Below, in pieces: positions 17,869-28,440 of a stretch of DNA of 63,557 bases (its first letter is position 1; each line of letters begins with the position of its first letter). The position numbers and the translations under genes are program-made. The DNA comes from an uncultured Bacteroides sp. (GTDB lineage: Bacteria; Bacteroidota; Bacteroidia; Bacteroidales; Bacteroidaceae): assembly GCA_958477465.1 (NCBI GenBank), contig CAUEFX010000015.1, positions 1 to 63,557 of the forward strand, given 5' to 3'. Under the pieces are notes generated by a model. It saw only the letters and a list, made by a program, of their open reading frames with translations, searched no databases and was not told the DNA's origin.

Positions 17869-18597
17869 TTAAGGAGCTACAAATTCAAATATTTCAGAGT
17901 AGTTATAACGTTTCAGAGTTGAGTTATAACTGCAACTGGAAAGAGCAGCCAGACGTAGATAATATTTTACCCCACTTTCCAATTTATCAAGCGTAATTTC
18001 CTGATCTTTACTTTCGATTGTATCATCACTGGTCCGGCTCAAAGTCTTCTTCACACTCAACTCGGCATTGTATCCCCCGTTATAATATGACACCACCGGC
18101 ATCGTATTACACAAAAGCCATGCTTCGGAAATTGTTTTCTTCCCAATTTCCATACCTTCCGGAACCGTAGAACGTTTCAATGAAAATTTCACAGTCACTT
18201 TCCCAGCCTCTCCGGGTACCACTTCCACTAATTTTATTTTCAAAAAAGGAGTTACTTTAAAATTATGGTCTGTTACTCCTTTCAAGCTCACTTCTTCTTC
18301 TGTAACCGGGAAAAAAGGACCTTCAATCGGTGATACCTTATAGTCGCCTTCGAATAAGGCGACGTTACGGAATGTACCATTTGCTTTCACCCAAAAATAG
18401 AGAGGGGTCGGATCTTTATATCCTAAATCAAGCAGCTTTATGCGGCAACCGTCAGGCTGTTCCGTATATACGGTTTCACCCGTTTCACTATCTATCAGAG
18501 TACCGTTGATTCCGGCATTGGGAGCATCATAGTTATCCAATTCAAAGCAAGAAGATAACAATACGGTAAGCAATACAAACAATATATTCTTTTTCAT
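17869..18597 (-). CDS. DUF3823 lipoprotein (SusE/F-position surface protein)
   Basis: 242 residues. The lipobox LLSSC puts the lipid-bearing Cys at residue 17. The sequence matches DUF3823: an N-terminal transthyretin/Cna-B-like beta domain (NAGINGTLIDSETGETV) and a C-terminal fibronectin-like domain (about 120-242). It lies directly after SusD (22 bp), where SusE/SusF-type surface glycan-binding lipoproteins are usually encoded. A role in holding glycan at the cell surface is inferred from position; no ligand site can be seen. Confidence 0.82.
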   Translation of the reverse strand: MKKNILFVLLTVLLSSCFELDNYDAPNAGINGTLIDSETGETVYTEQPDGCRIKLLDLGYKDPTPLYFWVKANGTFRNVALFEGDYKVSPIEGPFFPVTEEEVSLKGVTDHNFKVTPFLKIKLVEVVPGEAGKVTVKFSLKRSTVPEGMEIGKKTISEAWLLCNTMPVVSYYNGGYNAELSVKKTLSRTSDDTIESKDQEITLDKLESGVKYYLRLAALSSCSYNSTLKRYNYSEIFEFVAP

Positions 18598-18619
18598 ATC
18601 TTTCTGTTTTATTAATCAA

Positions 18620-20488
18620 TTAATATCCGGGATTCGGTACAAGATTCGGGTTCAGATTAATCTGATCATCATTGATACGGATGTAATACATATAAGGTTT
18701 GAAATCATGTGCATTACCCACTTCCGTCTTTTTGAATATCCATTTTTGAGTATTGGCTACAAAATAGGGATACAAACCTTTCATCTTTACGTTATTCATT
18801 ATCTTGTCGGCCTGTCTCCATCTCTTCAAGTCCCAAAAACGATGATTCTCATACATAAATTCCACCTGCATCTCTTCACGCACAGCATCAACTGTCAAAG
18901 CCGGTGCATCAGCTACTCCTGCACGATCGCGAACATCATTCAGATAAGTGAGTCCATCCGCAACATATTTTGTCTCACCCATTGAAGCAAGTTCGGCAGC
19001 AGCTTCTGCGTAGTTCAACAAAACTTCTGCATAGCGGAATTCCAGCCAATCCTGATCCTGACTGCTATGCTTCGGATCATTGGGAGCATTTCCTTCAAAA
19101 AGAAATTTCTTAATATATAATCCTGTAATGGTAGATTCGGCCGTACCACCGATTCCCTGTTTACCAATCACATTAAAAGTCATATCACCATACTGAATTT
19201 CATCCGTAAAGGCTCCACCTTCTTTCAGGACTTTCACAGTCTGACCATTCAATTCGACTACACCTCTCTGAACATCTATGATTCCACTTACATCCCCTTT
19301 TGCATTAGTCCATTCGGAACCGGGAATCATAATGGTAGCATACAAACGGGAATCACGGTCTTTAAACAGATCGGTCCGATCATCAAATTCCACAATCTTA
19401 CCTGATTCATCCACTACCCATCCTGCAGAATTCGTCTTCAGTACACCAGATGTTCCATCTGCCATCTTAAAGGCTTCTACAAGATTTAAAGTAGGACTTA
19501 AACGTGATCCGTATCCTTCTGGCAAACGATATCCCCATGGAGAGTTCCACAAATCCCAATTATGAGTTTTACCCGGATACTGGTATTTCTTCACGAAAAT
19601 GACTTCCGGACAGTCGTCTTTTACCCAAAACAATTGTTGGTAATTCTTTGCCTTATCAGAATTAGCTCTGTACAAGCTATAATTGCCCTCTTCTATAATT
19701 ATCTTTGCAGCGGAAATAACCTCTTCATAATACTTTTTAGCTTTATCAGGATTATCAAAACCTACTACACCGTTTATATCATACGTACCATATTTAGCGA
19801 TAGAAGCTGCAAAAAGCATAGCCCGTGTTTTAAGTGCTGCTGCAGAAAAACGGTTTATTCTATATTTTTCACTTGCAACCCTTTCTTTTGGCAAATTATC
19901 AATAGCATAATCCAAATCTTTCAAGATAAAGTTGTAGGATTCTTCCTCCGTATTCCGAGATACCAGCAATGCCTCCAGATTATCGGGATCATAAACCTGA
20001 GGAGCATCTATGATAGGTACTCCACCATATCGCTTCACCATACCGAAATAATACCATGCACGGATGGCGTGTGCTTCCGCCAAAAGCTCCGTCTTTTTTT
20101 CTTCAGTAAACAATACTGAAGAATTAAGTTTTTCAATCAATTGGTTTACATTACGGACATTATCATAAGCCCACCACTGATTCCACATTCTATTGTCAGT
20201 CGGTCCCATTATCTCATGCGGCCACTCACAATGTATAGCCTCATCACAACTAATTGCCGTAACAAAACATCCCGAAACCCAATTATTAAATCCGGATTCC
20301 GAACCATAATTGAAATCTTCGATAGGCAATCGATTATAAAGGGTAGCCATATAGGATTCAATACCTGCTTCCGTATTAAAAATCGGATCTTCCGTTATCT
20401 TATTCAAAGGAGGCAAGTTCAAGAAATCGTTGCATGATGATAACAACCCGATCATCAGTACAAGGGGGAAATATACATACTTTTTCAT
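18620..20488 (-). CDS. SusD/RagB outer-membrane glycan-binding lipoprotein, PUL A
   Basis: 622 residues. Lipobox LLSSC with the lipidated Cys at residue 19. The RagB/SusD fold is recognised from the N-terminal FLNLPPLNKITEDPIF, the TPR-like helices with HAIRAWYYFGMVKRYGGVPII, and the C-terminal SusD domain with YAEVLLNYAEAAAELAS and LKRWRQADKI. It caps the partner SusC barrel encoded 11 bp upstream and helps deliver oligosaccharides. Specificity cannot be read from the sequence. Confidence 0.95.
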   Translation of the reverse strand: MKKYVYFPLVLMIGLLSSCNDFLNLPPLNKITEDPIFNTEAGIESYMATLYNRLPIEDFNYGSESGFNNWVSGCFVTAISCDEAIHCEWPHEIMGPTDNRMWNQWWAYDNVRNVNQLIEKLNSSVLFTEEKKTELLAEAHAIRAWYYFGMVKRYGGVPIIDAPQVYDPDNLEALLVSRNTEEESYNFILKDLDYAIDNLPKERVASEKYRINRFSAAALKTRAMLFAASIAKYGTYDINGVVGFDNPDKAKKYYEEVISAAKIIIEEGNYSLYRANSDKAKNYQQLFWVKDDCPEVIFVKKYQYPGKTHNWDLWNSPWGYRLPEGYGSRLSPTLNLVEAFKMADGTSGVLKTNSAGWVVDESGKIVEFDDRTDLFKDRDSRLYATIMIPGSEWTNAKGDVSGIIDVQRGVVELNGQTVKVLKEGGAFTDEIQYGDMTFNVIGKQGIGGTAESTITGLYIKKFLFEGNAPNDPKHSSQDQDWLEFRYAEVLLNYAEAAAELASMGETKYVADGLTYLNDVRDRAGVADAPALTVDAVREEMQVEFMYENHRFWDLKRWRQADKIMNNVKMKGLYPYFVANTQKWIFKKTEVGNAHDFKPYMYYIRINDDQINLNPNLVPNPGY

Positions 20489-20499
20489 GGTGACAAATT

Positions 20500-23400
20500 T
20501 TAAAAGTTCACATTAATCCCAAAATTAAAATTCCTCATAATAGGATATCTGTCGATACCACCACCCGGATTTTCAGGATCAATATAGTTAGAAGCTGAAG
20601 ACTGAATCGTAAACAAATTGTATCCATTAGCATACAATCTAAGTGAATTTACACCAACAAACTTGGTCCATTTACTTGGGAATGTATAACCTATTTCAAG
20701 ATTTTTCAACCGAAGATAAGTACAGTTGTTATACCAGAAACTAGACTCAATTCCATAATTCTGCGGATCCTGAACACGCGTGCTCGGATACTTTCCGGGA
20801 ACCCATACACCATCCGGATCAAAAGAATTCACATTACCGGATGCATCTACTTTATGCCAACGGTCCATAAAGATATCCCAGGCACTTCCTCCCCATTGCA
20901 ACGGACTTGCATTCATTCTTGCGTTGAACATAGAAGCTCCTTGGAACGACATACTCAAATCCAAGCCTTTCCATTGTCCGCTAAGGGTCAGACCGAAGTT
21001 CATAATAGGTGTATTATTACGCATCAAGGGTTGCATATCCCACTCATCGATCATACCGTCTTCATTGAAGTCCACATACTTTATATCACCCGGCAGATAA
21101 GAATATTTGTTGTATACTCCGCCTAAAACCGGATTATTATAGATCTCGTCCATGCTTACAAACTGTCCGTTTGCCTTATACATCCACAAAATATTGCTGT
21201 TTCGGTTATTCGTGTTATTACGCCAGTTATCGTATGAGTTTCCTGACGGTACACTCTCCACATATTTGTTTCTATTTAAAGTATATGTAAAATTTCCACG
21301 AAGCTGGTAAGAAAAGTCTCTCACCTTTCCGGCATGTCCCAATACAAGCTCAAATCCTTCCTGCATATCCGAGTTTATATTTTCTTTTGCAAAAGTCGCA
21401 CCGAACGTTCCGGGTACAGATACGATACGGTTCGCCAACAATCCATCACGGTCACGACGGAAAAGGTCGAACTCAACCGTCAATGCAGCATTCCACAAAC
21501 TTAAATCGATACCCAAGTTCTTGGTGGTAGACGTATACCAGGTAGCATTCACATTCGGAATTTGCGGAACACCGACTCCCGGTATTAAAGAACCGTCACC
21601 CAAGATGTAACTGTCATTGCCCGGATAATTAAAAGCCATCATCCACAAATAGGGTTCCACATTGTCATCTCCCATACGACCGATAGAAGCCCTTATTTTC
21701 AGGTTGTCGACAAAAGAGATATTATCTTTGAAGAAACTCTCTTCCGAGATTCTCCAACCCAAAGACAAAGAAGGGAAAAAGCCCCATTTCTTATTGTAGA
21801 ATTTGGAAGAGCCATCATATCTGAAGCTGGCCTGTACCAGATATTTAGACAAATAGTCATAGTCAAAACGTCCTACCAATCCGACATTCGCATTTCTATC
21901 GGCACTACCGTTTATGCTACGGGCATCATCTATCAATCCTGCATATATCTGATCGACAGCATCCATCAAGGTATTGCGGTTTCCACTCAGATCGGAAGTT
22001 TGCCATTTTCGAGTCTCAAACAAAAGCAAGCCTTTCACATTGTGCTTATTCTTAAATTTATTTTCATAATTTAAAGAAAGCTGGGTGGTGGGAGTCGCAC
22101 TATCACTTCTCCACTCCGTTACGCTTGACATAGCCGATGTATTTGCAACCGAATAGGTATCAGTAGTTTTATTATACTGATAAGTCCGATACTGTTTGCT
22201 GAAAAGTTTGGACTTATAGAATTTCGGATCATAAGCGACAAGAGCTTTGGCCCATAACCCCTTCACGAAAGGAATATCCCAACGAAGTGAGGCAGTAACC
22301 TGTACTTGCGTATTGTTCGTTTTACGATATCCGGAGTAGTCGTTCGAACTTTTTATTAATGCATTATTATCATCATTGTATTGTTTTCCTATATAATCCG
22401 GATTGCCATTCGCATAAATTTCATAAATAGGAACTTGTGCACCAATGGCTTTCAGAATATCTGCCGGATCATAAGGAGGTGCATCCTTGGTATCGAAAAA
22501 ACCACCGATCTGAAATTCAGCCGTAAGCTGATCGGTAATCTGAGCTGTTATATTCGAACGTAAATTAAATCGCTCATAATTCAAGGATTTTGATTTCCAC
22601 AATCCTTCTTCCGAATAATAGCCGATGCTATTAAAGAATTGGATTCTGTCCGTACCTCCGGAAGCTGTAAGATTAACTTGATATTGAGGAACACTCTTTC
22701 TTACAATTTCATCATACCAATTGACATTGGCATAGGGAGTACCCGAAGTTACCAAATCCGAAGAGTAAGTCGGAGTAGTCTCACCTCTATTAGCCATTGC
22801 TTCATTATACAACTCCATATATCCATAAGCATCCACTGATTTAGGATACTTTGTGATACCTTGTATACCGTATGAAGCATTCATATTTATCTCGGTCTTT
22901 CCTTTTGATCCTTTACGGGTAGTCACCAAAATTACACCATTGGCAGCACGTACACCGTATACAGCTGCCGTAGCATCTTTAAGTACCGAAACCGATTCAA
23001 TTTCGTTCGGATCGATACGATCGAAATTATCGCGGGGGATTCCATCGACAATCACCATCGGAGCACCCAGGCCACGAATATTAAAGCTGTTGTCATAAGT
23101 ACCCGGTTCACCCGTATTCTGCTTGATGTTCAATCCCGGGATTTTACCTTGAAGTGCACTGGTCATGTTAGCAGTGTTTACGGTCATTATCTCCTTTCGA
23201 CTGACAGAAGCAACAGAACCGGTTATCTCCTGCCTTTTTTGGGTTCCGTACCCCACGACAACAACTTCTTCCAATTGCGTATTATCTTCCGTAAGGGTAA
23301 CCGTCAAAAAACTACGTCCTTTCACTGGTACTTCCTTTGTCTCAAAACCGACAAAAGAAAAGACCAATACACTCTTATCACCATTCACTGCCAGATCAAA

Positions 23401-23577
23401 AGTACCGTCTATGTCTGTAATTGCACCGACAGTACTACCTTTCAATAAAACGTTCACTCCTATCAACGGTTCCCCGGATGTGTCCTTCACAACACCCTTC
23501 ACCTTTTGATTTTGAGCATTCACTATGCCAAACTGCAACAACAGCAGAAGCATCAGTTTTAAATTAAGATGTTTCAT
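20500..23577 (-). CDS. SusC/RagA TonB-dependent outer-membrane transporter, PUL A
   Basis: 1025 residues with signal peptide (cleavage about IVNAQ). A CarboxypepD-regulatory-like beta domain (about 25-105, VKDTSGEPLIGVNVLLKG) is followed by the TonB box region and plug (QLEEVVVVGYGTQKRQEITGSV, then VSVLKDATAAVYGVRAANGV), and a 22-stranded barrel ending FNFGINVNF. It has no STN domain, unlike the PUL B SusC, which fits control by a separate regulator rather than by sigma/anti-sigma signalling. It lies 82 bp after GH92; that gap has no promoter or array like those before GH92 and GH43, so it is probably read from the upstream promoter. Confidence 0.96.
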   Translation of the reverse strand: MKHLNLKLMLLLLLQFGIVNAQNQKVKGVVKDTSGEPLIGVNVLLKGSTVGAITDIDGTFDLAVNGDKSVLVFSFVGFETKEVPVKGRSFLTVTLTEDNTQLEEVVVVGYGTQKRQEITGSVASVSRKEIMTVNTANMTSALQGKIPGLNIKQNTGEPGTYDNSFNIRGLGAPMVIVDGIPRDNFDRIDPNEIESVSVLKDATAAVYGVRAANGVILVTTRKGSKGKTEINMNASYGIQGITKYPKSVDAYGYMELYNEAMANRGETTPTYSSDLVTSGTPYANVNWYDEIVRKSVPQYQVNLTASGGTDRIQFFNSIGYYSEEGLWKSKSLNYERFNLRSNITAQITDQLTAEFQIGGFFDTKDAPPYDPADILKAIGAQVPIYEIYANGNPDYIGKQYNDDNNALIKSSNDYSGYRKTNNTQVQVTASLRWDIPFVKGLWAKALVAYDPKFYKSKLFSKQYRTYQYNKTTDTYSVANTSAMSSVTEWRSDSATPTTQLSLNYENKFKNKHNVKGLLLFETRKWQTSDLSGNRNTLMDAVDQIYAGLIDDARSINGSADRNANVGLVGRFDYDYLSKYLVQASFRYDGSSKFYNKKWGFFPSLSLGWRISEESFFKDNISFVDNLKIRASIGRMGDDNVEPYLWMMAFNYPGNDSYILGDGSLIPGVGVPQIPNVNATWYTSTTKNLGIDLSLWNAALTVEFDLFRRDRDGLLANRIVSVPGTFGATFAKENINSDMQEGFELVLGHAGKVRDFSYQLRGNFTYTLNRNKYVESVPSGNSYDNWRNNTNNRNSNILWMYKANGQFVSMDEIYNNPVLGGVYNKYSYLPGDIKYVDFNEDGMIDEWDMQPLMRNNTPIMNFGLTLSGQWKGLDLSMSFQGASMFNARMNASPLQWGGSAWDIFMDRWHKVDASGNVNSFDPDGVWVPGKYPSTRVQDPQNYGIESSFWYNNCTYLRLKNLEIGYTFPSKWTKFVGVNSLRLYANGYNLFTIQSSASNYIDPENPGGGIDRYPIMRNFNFGINVNF

Positions 23578-23659
23578 AATTATAATAGATTTAATTCATC
23601 ATTTGATTTTCATTCTCAATATAAAAGTCAGCAAAAAACAGAATCAACTCATAGGAGAT

Positions 23660-25879
23660 CTACTTTCCGAACTGCTCATTCGGCAGATTTCCCATCGTAA
23701 AGACCAATGTGCCTCCAGCCATAATATCTGCGTGAGAGATATAAAGTTTATTATAAGACTGTCCGTTCAGTTCTATAGACTGTATATACTTATTCTCTGC
23801 TGAATTATTGTTTGTACGTATCTCAAAAGCCCTATTTTCCGGCAGTTTTAATACAGCCTTATCAAATATAGGTCGACCGAAAATGTACATACCGTCAGAC
23901 GGATTAACCGGATAGAATCCTAATGCAGAGAGGACATACCAGGAAGACATCTGTCCACAATCCTCATTACCTTGCAGCCCATCCGGCAAGTCGCTGTACA
24001 TGTGCGACAGGATATAATCCACCTTTTCTGCCGTCTTCCATTGCTGGCCGGCAAAGGAATAAAGATATACCGTATGGTGTCCCGGTTCATTACCATGAGC
24101 ATACTGCCCGATCAATCCGGAAATATCCGGAGAAGCCGCATCCCCCAAATCTTCATTCACAAGAAACAGGCTGTCTAACTTTGAAACAAATGCTTCCTTA
24201 CTTCCAAACAAGGATATCAGACCTTCGACATCGTGAGGTACCAACCAAGTATATTGCCAGCCATTCCCTTCGCAGTAGGGATCGTTGCGATGAGTGGAGT
24301 GTACCGGATTGAACGGAGTCACCCATGAGCCGTCCTGATTTTTTCCTCTGAAGAAATGCGTATCCTTATCCCAGTAGTTCTGATAAGCCAAAGCCCTTTT
24401 AGAGAAATACTCATAATCTTCCGTCTTACCCAATTTCCGGGCTACCTGTGCCACTCCCCAATCGGCAATGGCATATTCCAGTCCTTTGGCTACCGATTCA
24501 TTCTCTTTGTCAGCCGGAATATATTCCAAATTCGTTACGTACGACAACCCTTTATAATCGGACATCATGGAAGCTTTCATTGCCTGATAGGCCCGCTCGT
24601 AATTGAATCCTTTGATATTTTTCATTATCGCATCTGCAATCACCGGAACCGACTGAATACCAATCATCTCATTCGTATCCGAACCATACAGGTGCCATAC
24701 AGGCAAACGTCCCTGCTGTTCGAAAATGGCAAGCATCGAATTGATAAAGTCGGGAACACGGTACGGCTGTACCAGTGTGTGCAAAGGATGAGCTGCACGA
24801 TAAGTGTCCCACAAAGAAAATACGGTATAATTGGTAAAGCCCGGATCGCCATATATGTTCTTATCGGTTCCGCGGTACTCTCCATTGCAATCATTAAACA
24901 TGATCGGTTGCATAAAGGCGTGGTACAGGGCCGTATAGAAGATACGTTTTGCCACCGTATCGGTAGTTTCCACCTGTAACTTCGATAACTCCGTATTCCA
25001 TTTGCCGGTTGTTTCAGCAACAACACGCTTGAAATTCCAATCCTTTATCTCCTGCCTGATATTGTCCATTGCATTTTCCACACTTACGGGAGAAATACCG
25101 ACTTTCACACCTAATTCCTCTACCGTAGGCGCAACAGCAACATTTCCTTTTACATCCAATCCCTGAAGACTGTTTCCGGTTACTTGCACCGAATCATGAT
25201 ACAAAGTCAGGTGTACCGGTTGGGAGAAAACTGCGGAAAAATAAATTTGCTGTTTCTTCGACCAGCCTGTTGAATGCCGGTAACCTCTGATGACCGTATC
25301 ATTGATCTGCTCCAGATATGTATCTGTCGGACGATCATCACCGTTTGCATCTTTCAGATTTATCATCACATATTTTTCCACATCTTTCGGGAAAGTATAG
25401 CGATGAAAAGCCACCCGATCCGAAGCAGTAAGTTCTACTTTTGTATTGTGAGTTTTCAGAAAGACTTCATAATACCCTGGTAACGCCTGCTCGTCATCTT
25501 TTGAATAATAAGAGGCATAACCGGACAAAGGATCCTGCTGTGTCCCCGGTTGCGTACGTACCTTACCTGTGTATGGCATGAACAGAATATCACCGGTGTC
25601 GCTGCACCCCGTCCCGTTAAGATGGAGATGTGAAAAGCCAATCACGATGGAATCGGAATAATGGTATCCCGAACACCAGTCCCATCCTTTATTGATATTA
25701 TTAGGACCTACCTGTACGGCTCCGAAAGGAGCGGTAACTCCCAGAAATGTATGCCCATGCCCTCCGGTTCCGATATAAGGGTCTACATAAGCCACCGGAT
25801 TTATCGCTTCCTTATCTGCACCGGTGCACCCGTACATACACACGAGACTGCTTAATAATAAAAACTTCTGTAAATTCAT
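23660..25879 (-). CDS. GH92 alpha-mannosidase lipoprotein (second gene of the PUL A operon)
   Basis: 739 residues. Lipobox with Cys at residue 18 (VCMYGC). The N-terminal beta-sandwich has VDPYIGTGGHGHTFLGVTAPFG and HLHLNGTGC, as in GH92 exo-alpha-mannosidases. The (alpha/alpha)6 domain has CEGNGWQYTWLV, with the probable general-acid Glu, and NEDCGQMSSWYV, with the base Asp. GH92 enzymes are Ca-dependent and inverting. The GTGC-type N-terminus resembles alpha-1,2-acting members, but linkage is inference. It lies 9 bp after the other GH92. Confidence 0.94.
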   Translation of the reverse strand: MNLQKFLLLSSLVCMYGCTGADKEAINPVAYVDPYIGTGGHGHTFLGVTAPFGAVQVGPNNINKGWDWCSGYHYSDSIVIGFSHLHLNGTGCSDTGDILFMPYTGKVRTQPGTQQDPLSGYASYYSKDDEQALPGYYEVFLKTHNTKVELTASDRVAFHRYTFPKDVEKYVMINLKDANGDDRPTDTYLEQINDTVIRGYRHSTGWSKKQQIYFSAVFSQPVHLTLYHDSVQVTGNSLQGLDVKGNVAVAPTVEELGVKVGISPVSVENAMDNIRQEIKDWNFKRVVAETTGKWNTELSKLQVETTDTVAKRIFYTALYHAFMQPIMFNDCNGEYRGTDKNIYGDPGFTNYTVFSLWDTYRAAHPLHTLVQPYRVPDFINSMLAIFEQQGRLPVWHLYGSDTNEMIGIQSVPVIADAIMKNIKGFNYERAYQAMKASMMSDYKGLSYVTNLEYIPADKENESVAKGLEYAIADWGVAQVARKLGKTEDYEYFSKRALAYQNYWDKDTHFFRGKNQDGSWVTPFNPVHSTHRNDPYCEGNGWQYTWLVPHDVEGLISLFGSKEAFVSKLDSLFLVNEDLGDAASPDISGLIGQYAHGNEPGHHTVYLYSFAGQQWKTAEKVDYILSHMYSDLPDGLQGNEDCGQMSSWYVLSALGFYPVNPSDGMYIFGRPIFDKAVLKLPENRAFEIRTNNNSAENKYIQSIELNGQSYNKLYISHADIMAGGTLVFTMGNLPNEQFGK

Positions 25880-25888
25880 CTATGTTTC

Positions 25889-28189
25889 TTATTTGATTTC
25901 GTTAGTCAAAGAATAAGGGAAATCTTCATCATTTACTCCCCGCTGCGTATTAGGTGTTGCACTCATGCTGAAATCAAGAACAGCACCGTTCATCAAATCC
26001 TCATGTTTCAACCAGTTGTGGTTATATTCCTTGCCGTTCATTTTCAAGGAATGTATATATCGATTGCCATTTGTGTTGTCGGGAGCATTCAAAATCACCT
26101 GCTTTCCATTTTCCAGCGTAAGAATCGCTTTTTTAAAGAGAGGGGCTCCCATTACATACTCACCGGAGCCCGGACATACCGGATAAAAGCCCAATGCAGA
26201 GAATATATACCAGGCGGAAGTCTGGCCGTTATCTTCATCTCCACAGTATCCGTCCGGATAAGGAGTATACAGTTTATCCATCACCTCTCTCAACCAATAT
26301 TGCGCTTTCCAAGGCTGTCCGGCATAATTATAGAGATAAATCATGTGTTGAATCGGTTGGTTGCCATGCGCATAATTGCCCATATTCATGATCTGCATTT
26401 CTTTTATCTCGTGGATACACTGCCCGTAATAACTGTCATCGTAGATAGGAGGAACCACAAATACGGAATCCAGCATGGACACAAAATCTTCCTTTCCTCC
26501 CATCAGGTCGATAAGCCCCTGTACATCGTGAAATACACACCAAGTATAATGCCAGCTGTTCCCTTCCGTAAAGGCATCTCCCCATTTATACGGACTGAAA
26601 GGAGACTGAAACGTGCCGTCTTCGTTCTTGCCGCGCATCAGTTTGCTCTCTTTATCAAAAACAAACCGGTAGTTTTGGCTTCTTTCCCGATAAAGGTCGA
26701 TCTCTTCCTGTGGCCGGTTCAGTTGTTGTGCCAGTTTCATGATGCACCAATCATCGTATGCATACTCTAAGGTACGGGCCACATTTTCATTAATGCCTAC
26801 ATTATAAGGTACATATCCCAGCTGATTGTAATATTCATATCCTAACCTTCCGGTTGAGGGAATTTGCGGATGCACATGGTTCGCCCCATGCAGAACGGCT
26901 TCATATAGCAGTCCGATCTCCTCCGTCCGGCATCCTTTCAGATAAGCATCGGCCACCACAGAAGCTGAGTTATTACCCACCATGCAATGACGGTGTCCCG
27001 GACTTGCCCATTCGGGTAAAAATCCGCTTTCTTTATAGCAGTTTGCCAGTCCCTCCTGAATTTCCTTGTTGACAGAAGGATACATCAGATTCAAGAAAGG
27101 AAATAAGGCACGGAACGTATCCCAAAAACCGGTGTCTGTATACATATACCCACTCTTCACTTCACCGTTGTAAGGACTGTAATGAACTGTATTTCCGGCT
27201 TTATCAATTTCATAAAACTTACGTGGAAACAACAAAGAACGATACAAGCAAGAGTAGAATGTACGAAGTTGCTCATCCGTACCGCCCTCTACTCTTACTT
27301 TGTTCATAACCTCATTCCAGGCATTCCGGGCTGTTTCTTTTACCTCATCAAAATCTTTATTACCTATTTCTTCCAAATTCAACCAGGCCTGCTCTTCATT
27401 AATAAAGGAAGAGCTTACCTTCACACCAATCTTTTCACCTTTTGTTGTCCTGAATCCCAATACAGCCCCGACATGGTTATCCTTTACCTCTTTTTTACCT
27501 TCTATAATTTTGTTTCCACTCCATACTTCTGCCGTGACGAAAGGCTTATCGAATTTCATCACGAAATAATTTCTGAAATTATCCGGTACCCCTCCGCTAT
27601 TCTTCGTCGTATAGCCGGTCACCGTGTTACGTTCCTTATCTATCCGAATAAAAGAACCGTTATCAAAGGCATCTACCACGATATATGAATCTTCGCTTTC
27701 CGGAAAAGTAAACCGGAAGCAAGCTGAACGCTCTGTAGGAGTGAGTTCTGTCTTTACATCATGATCGGCCAGATATACACTATAATAATAAGGTTTAGCC
27801 GTCTCTGCCTTATGAGAGAACCAGCTGCCCCTCTCGTTTTGCAGGAACTTTTTATCTCCGGTCACCGGCATCAAAGAAAATTGCCCGTAATCATTAATCC
27901 ACGGACTTGGCTGATGCGTCTGCTTAAATCCTTTTATCTTATCATCGATATAGCAATAAGTCCATCCATACCCCATATCTCCCGTTTGCGGTGTCCAAAA
28001 GTTCATTCCCCAAGGCAACGCAACGGCCGGATAGGTATTCCCTGTAGATAATGTAAATTTGGATTGCGTTCCGACCAACGGATTTACATAGTCAACCGGA
28101 GAAAAAGGAGCAGAATCAGTAACCGCCTCTTTATTTCTGCACGAAACAAGCAAAATAGATAAGAATACAATTAAATGAACTTTTTTCAT
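25889..28189 (-). CDS. GH92 alpha-mannosidase lipoprotein (first gene of the PUL A operon)
   Basis: 766 residues from the ATG at 28189, which gives a clean lipoprotein signal (MKKVHLIVFLSILLVSC, Cys 17). The frame is open to 28234, but that upstream ATG lies on the wrong side of the -7 box (28216-28223) and cannot be the start. GH92 features: VDYVNPLVGTQSKFTLS, TEGNSWHYTWCVFHD (general-acid Glu) and GDEDNGQTSAWYIFSALGF (base Asp). The N-terminal active-site loop differs from the second GH92 (HQPSPWINDYGQ instead of HLHLNGTGC), so the pair probably splits linkage specificities. It is the first gene of the operon and is preceded by the RTTAAY array. Confidence 0.93.
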   Translation of the reverse strand: MKKVHLIVFLSILLVSCRNKEAVTDSAPFSPVDYVNPLVGTQSKFTLSTGNTYPAVALPWGMNFWTPQTGDMGYGWTYCYIDDKIKGFKQTHQPSPWINDYGQFSLMPVTGDKKFLQNERGSWFSHKAETAKPYYYSVYLADHDVKTELTPTERSACFRFTFPESEDSYIVVDAFDNGSFIRIDKERNTVTGYTTKNSGGVPDNFRNYFVMKFDKPFVTAEVWSGNKIIEGKKEVKDNHVGAVLGFRTTKGEKIGVKVSSSFINEEQAWLNLEEIGNKDFDEVKETARNAWNEVMNKVRVEGGTDEQLRTFYSCLYRSLLFPRKFYEIDKAGNTVHYSPYNGEVKSGYMYTDTGFWDTFRALFPFLNLMYPSVNKEIQEGLANCYKESGFLPEWASPGHRHCMVGNNSASVVADAYLKGCRTEEIGLLYEAVLHGANHVHPQIPSTGRLGYEYYNQLGYVPYNVGINENVARTLEYAYDDWCIMKLAQQLNRPQEEIDLYRERSQNYRFVFDKESKLMRGKNEDGTFQSPFSPYKWGDAFTEGNSWHYTWCVFHDVQGLIDLMGGKEDFVSMLDSVFVVPPIYDDSYYGQCIHEIKEMQIMNMGNYAHGNQPIQHMIYLYNYAGQPWKAQYWLREVMDKLYTPYPDGYCGDEDNGQTSAWYIFSALGFYPVCPGSGEYVMGAPLFKKAILTLENGKQVILNAPDNTNGNRYIHSLKMNGKEYNHNWLKHEDLMNGAVLDFSMSATPNTQRGVNDEDFPYSLTNEIK

Positions 28190-28215
28190 AGCATCATTTT
28201 TATTTTTGTTTGATG

Positions 28216-28262
28216 CAAAAGTAAGCCTGCACAATTAACAAAACCATTAACAAAGCATTAAT
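28216..28262 (-). promoter_or_regulatory. Promoter and operator array of the GH92-SusCD operon
   Basis: In minus-strand sense a -7 box TACTTTTG (28216-28223) lies 27 bp from the ATG. After exactly 10 bp upstream come three hexamers, ATTAAC (28234), ATTAAC (28246) and ATTAAT (28257), spaced 12 and 11 bp. There is no correctly spaced -33 TTTG, so activator-dependent transcription is likely. The GH43 promoter has the same layout. Confidence 0.7.
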
Positions 28263-28308
28263 AATCGGGGCTACAGACACTCACAGAGCGTATTTCCGGA
28301 CTAAAAAC

Positions 28309-28325
28309 GTTAACAAGATATTAAT
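28309..28325. promoter_or_regulatory. Additional RTTAAY pair with 11-bp spacing
   Basis: GTTAAC (28309-28314) and ATTAAT (28320-28325) are 11 bp apart, about 50 bp upstream of the main array before GH92. It may be an auxiliary site for the same regulator. Confidence 0.45.
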
Positions 28326-28345
28326 TGTTTCCCGAAAGAGAACAT

Positions 28346-28440
28346 GAAGGTGTGTCATAATGCCCAAATAGAAAAATTTATCCCTACCACGAATATCTGT
28401 ATCAAGAGTAAATTTCTAAAAAAGGAGCTTTGACACCCTC
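28346..28440. repeat. Possible degenerate copy of the GTGTGTCAAAAC-end repeat
   Basis: GAAGGTGTGTCATAA at 28346-28360 and AGCTTTGACACCCTC at 28426-28440 resemble the inverted ends of the element at 34414-34595, but the inner hairpin is missing. It would be a decayed copy of about 95 bp. Confidence 0.35.

Noticed and set aside
23578..23659. Separate promoter for susC of PUL A
   Set aside because: No TAnnTTTG box and only a single TTTAAT-like hexamer, without the phased array seen before GH92 and GH43.
28190..28234. Upstream start of the first GH92 gene
   Set aside because: The extra 15 codons contain the -7 box (28216-28223) and the lipoprotein signal begins at the later ATG.
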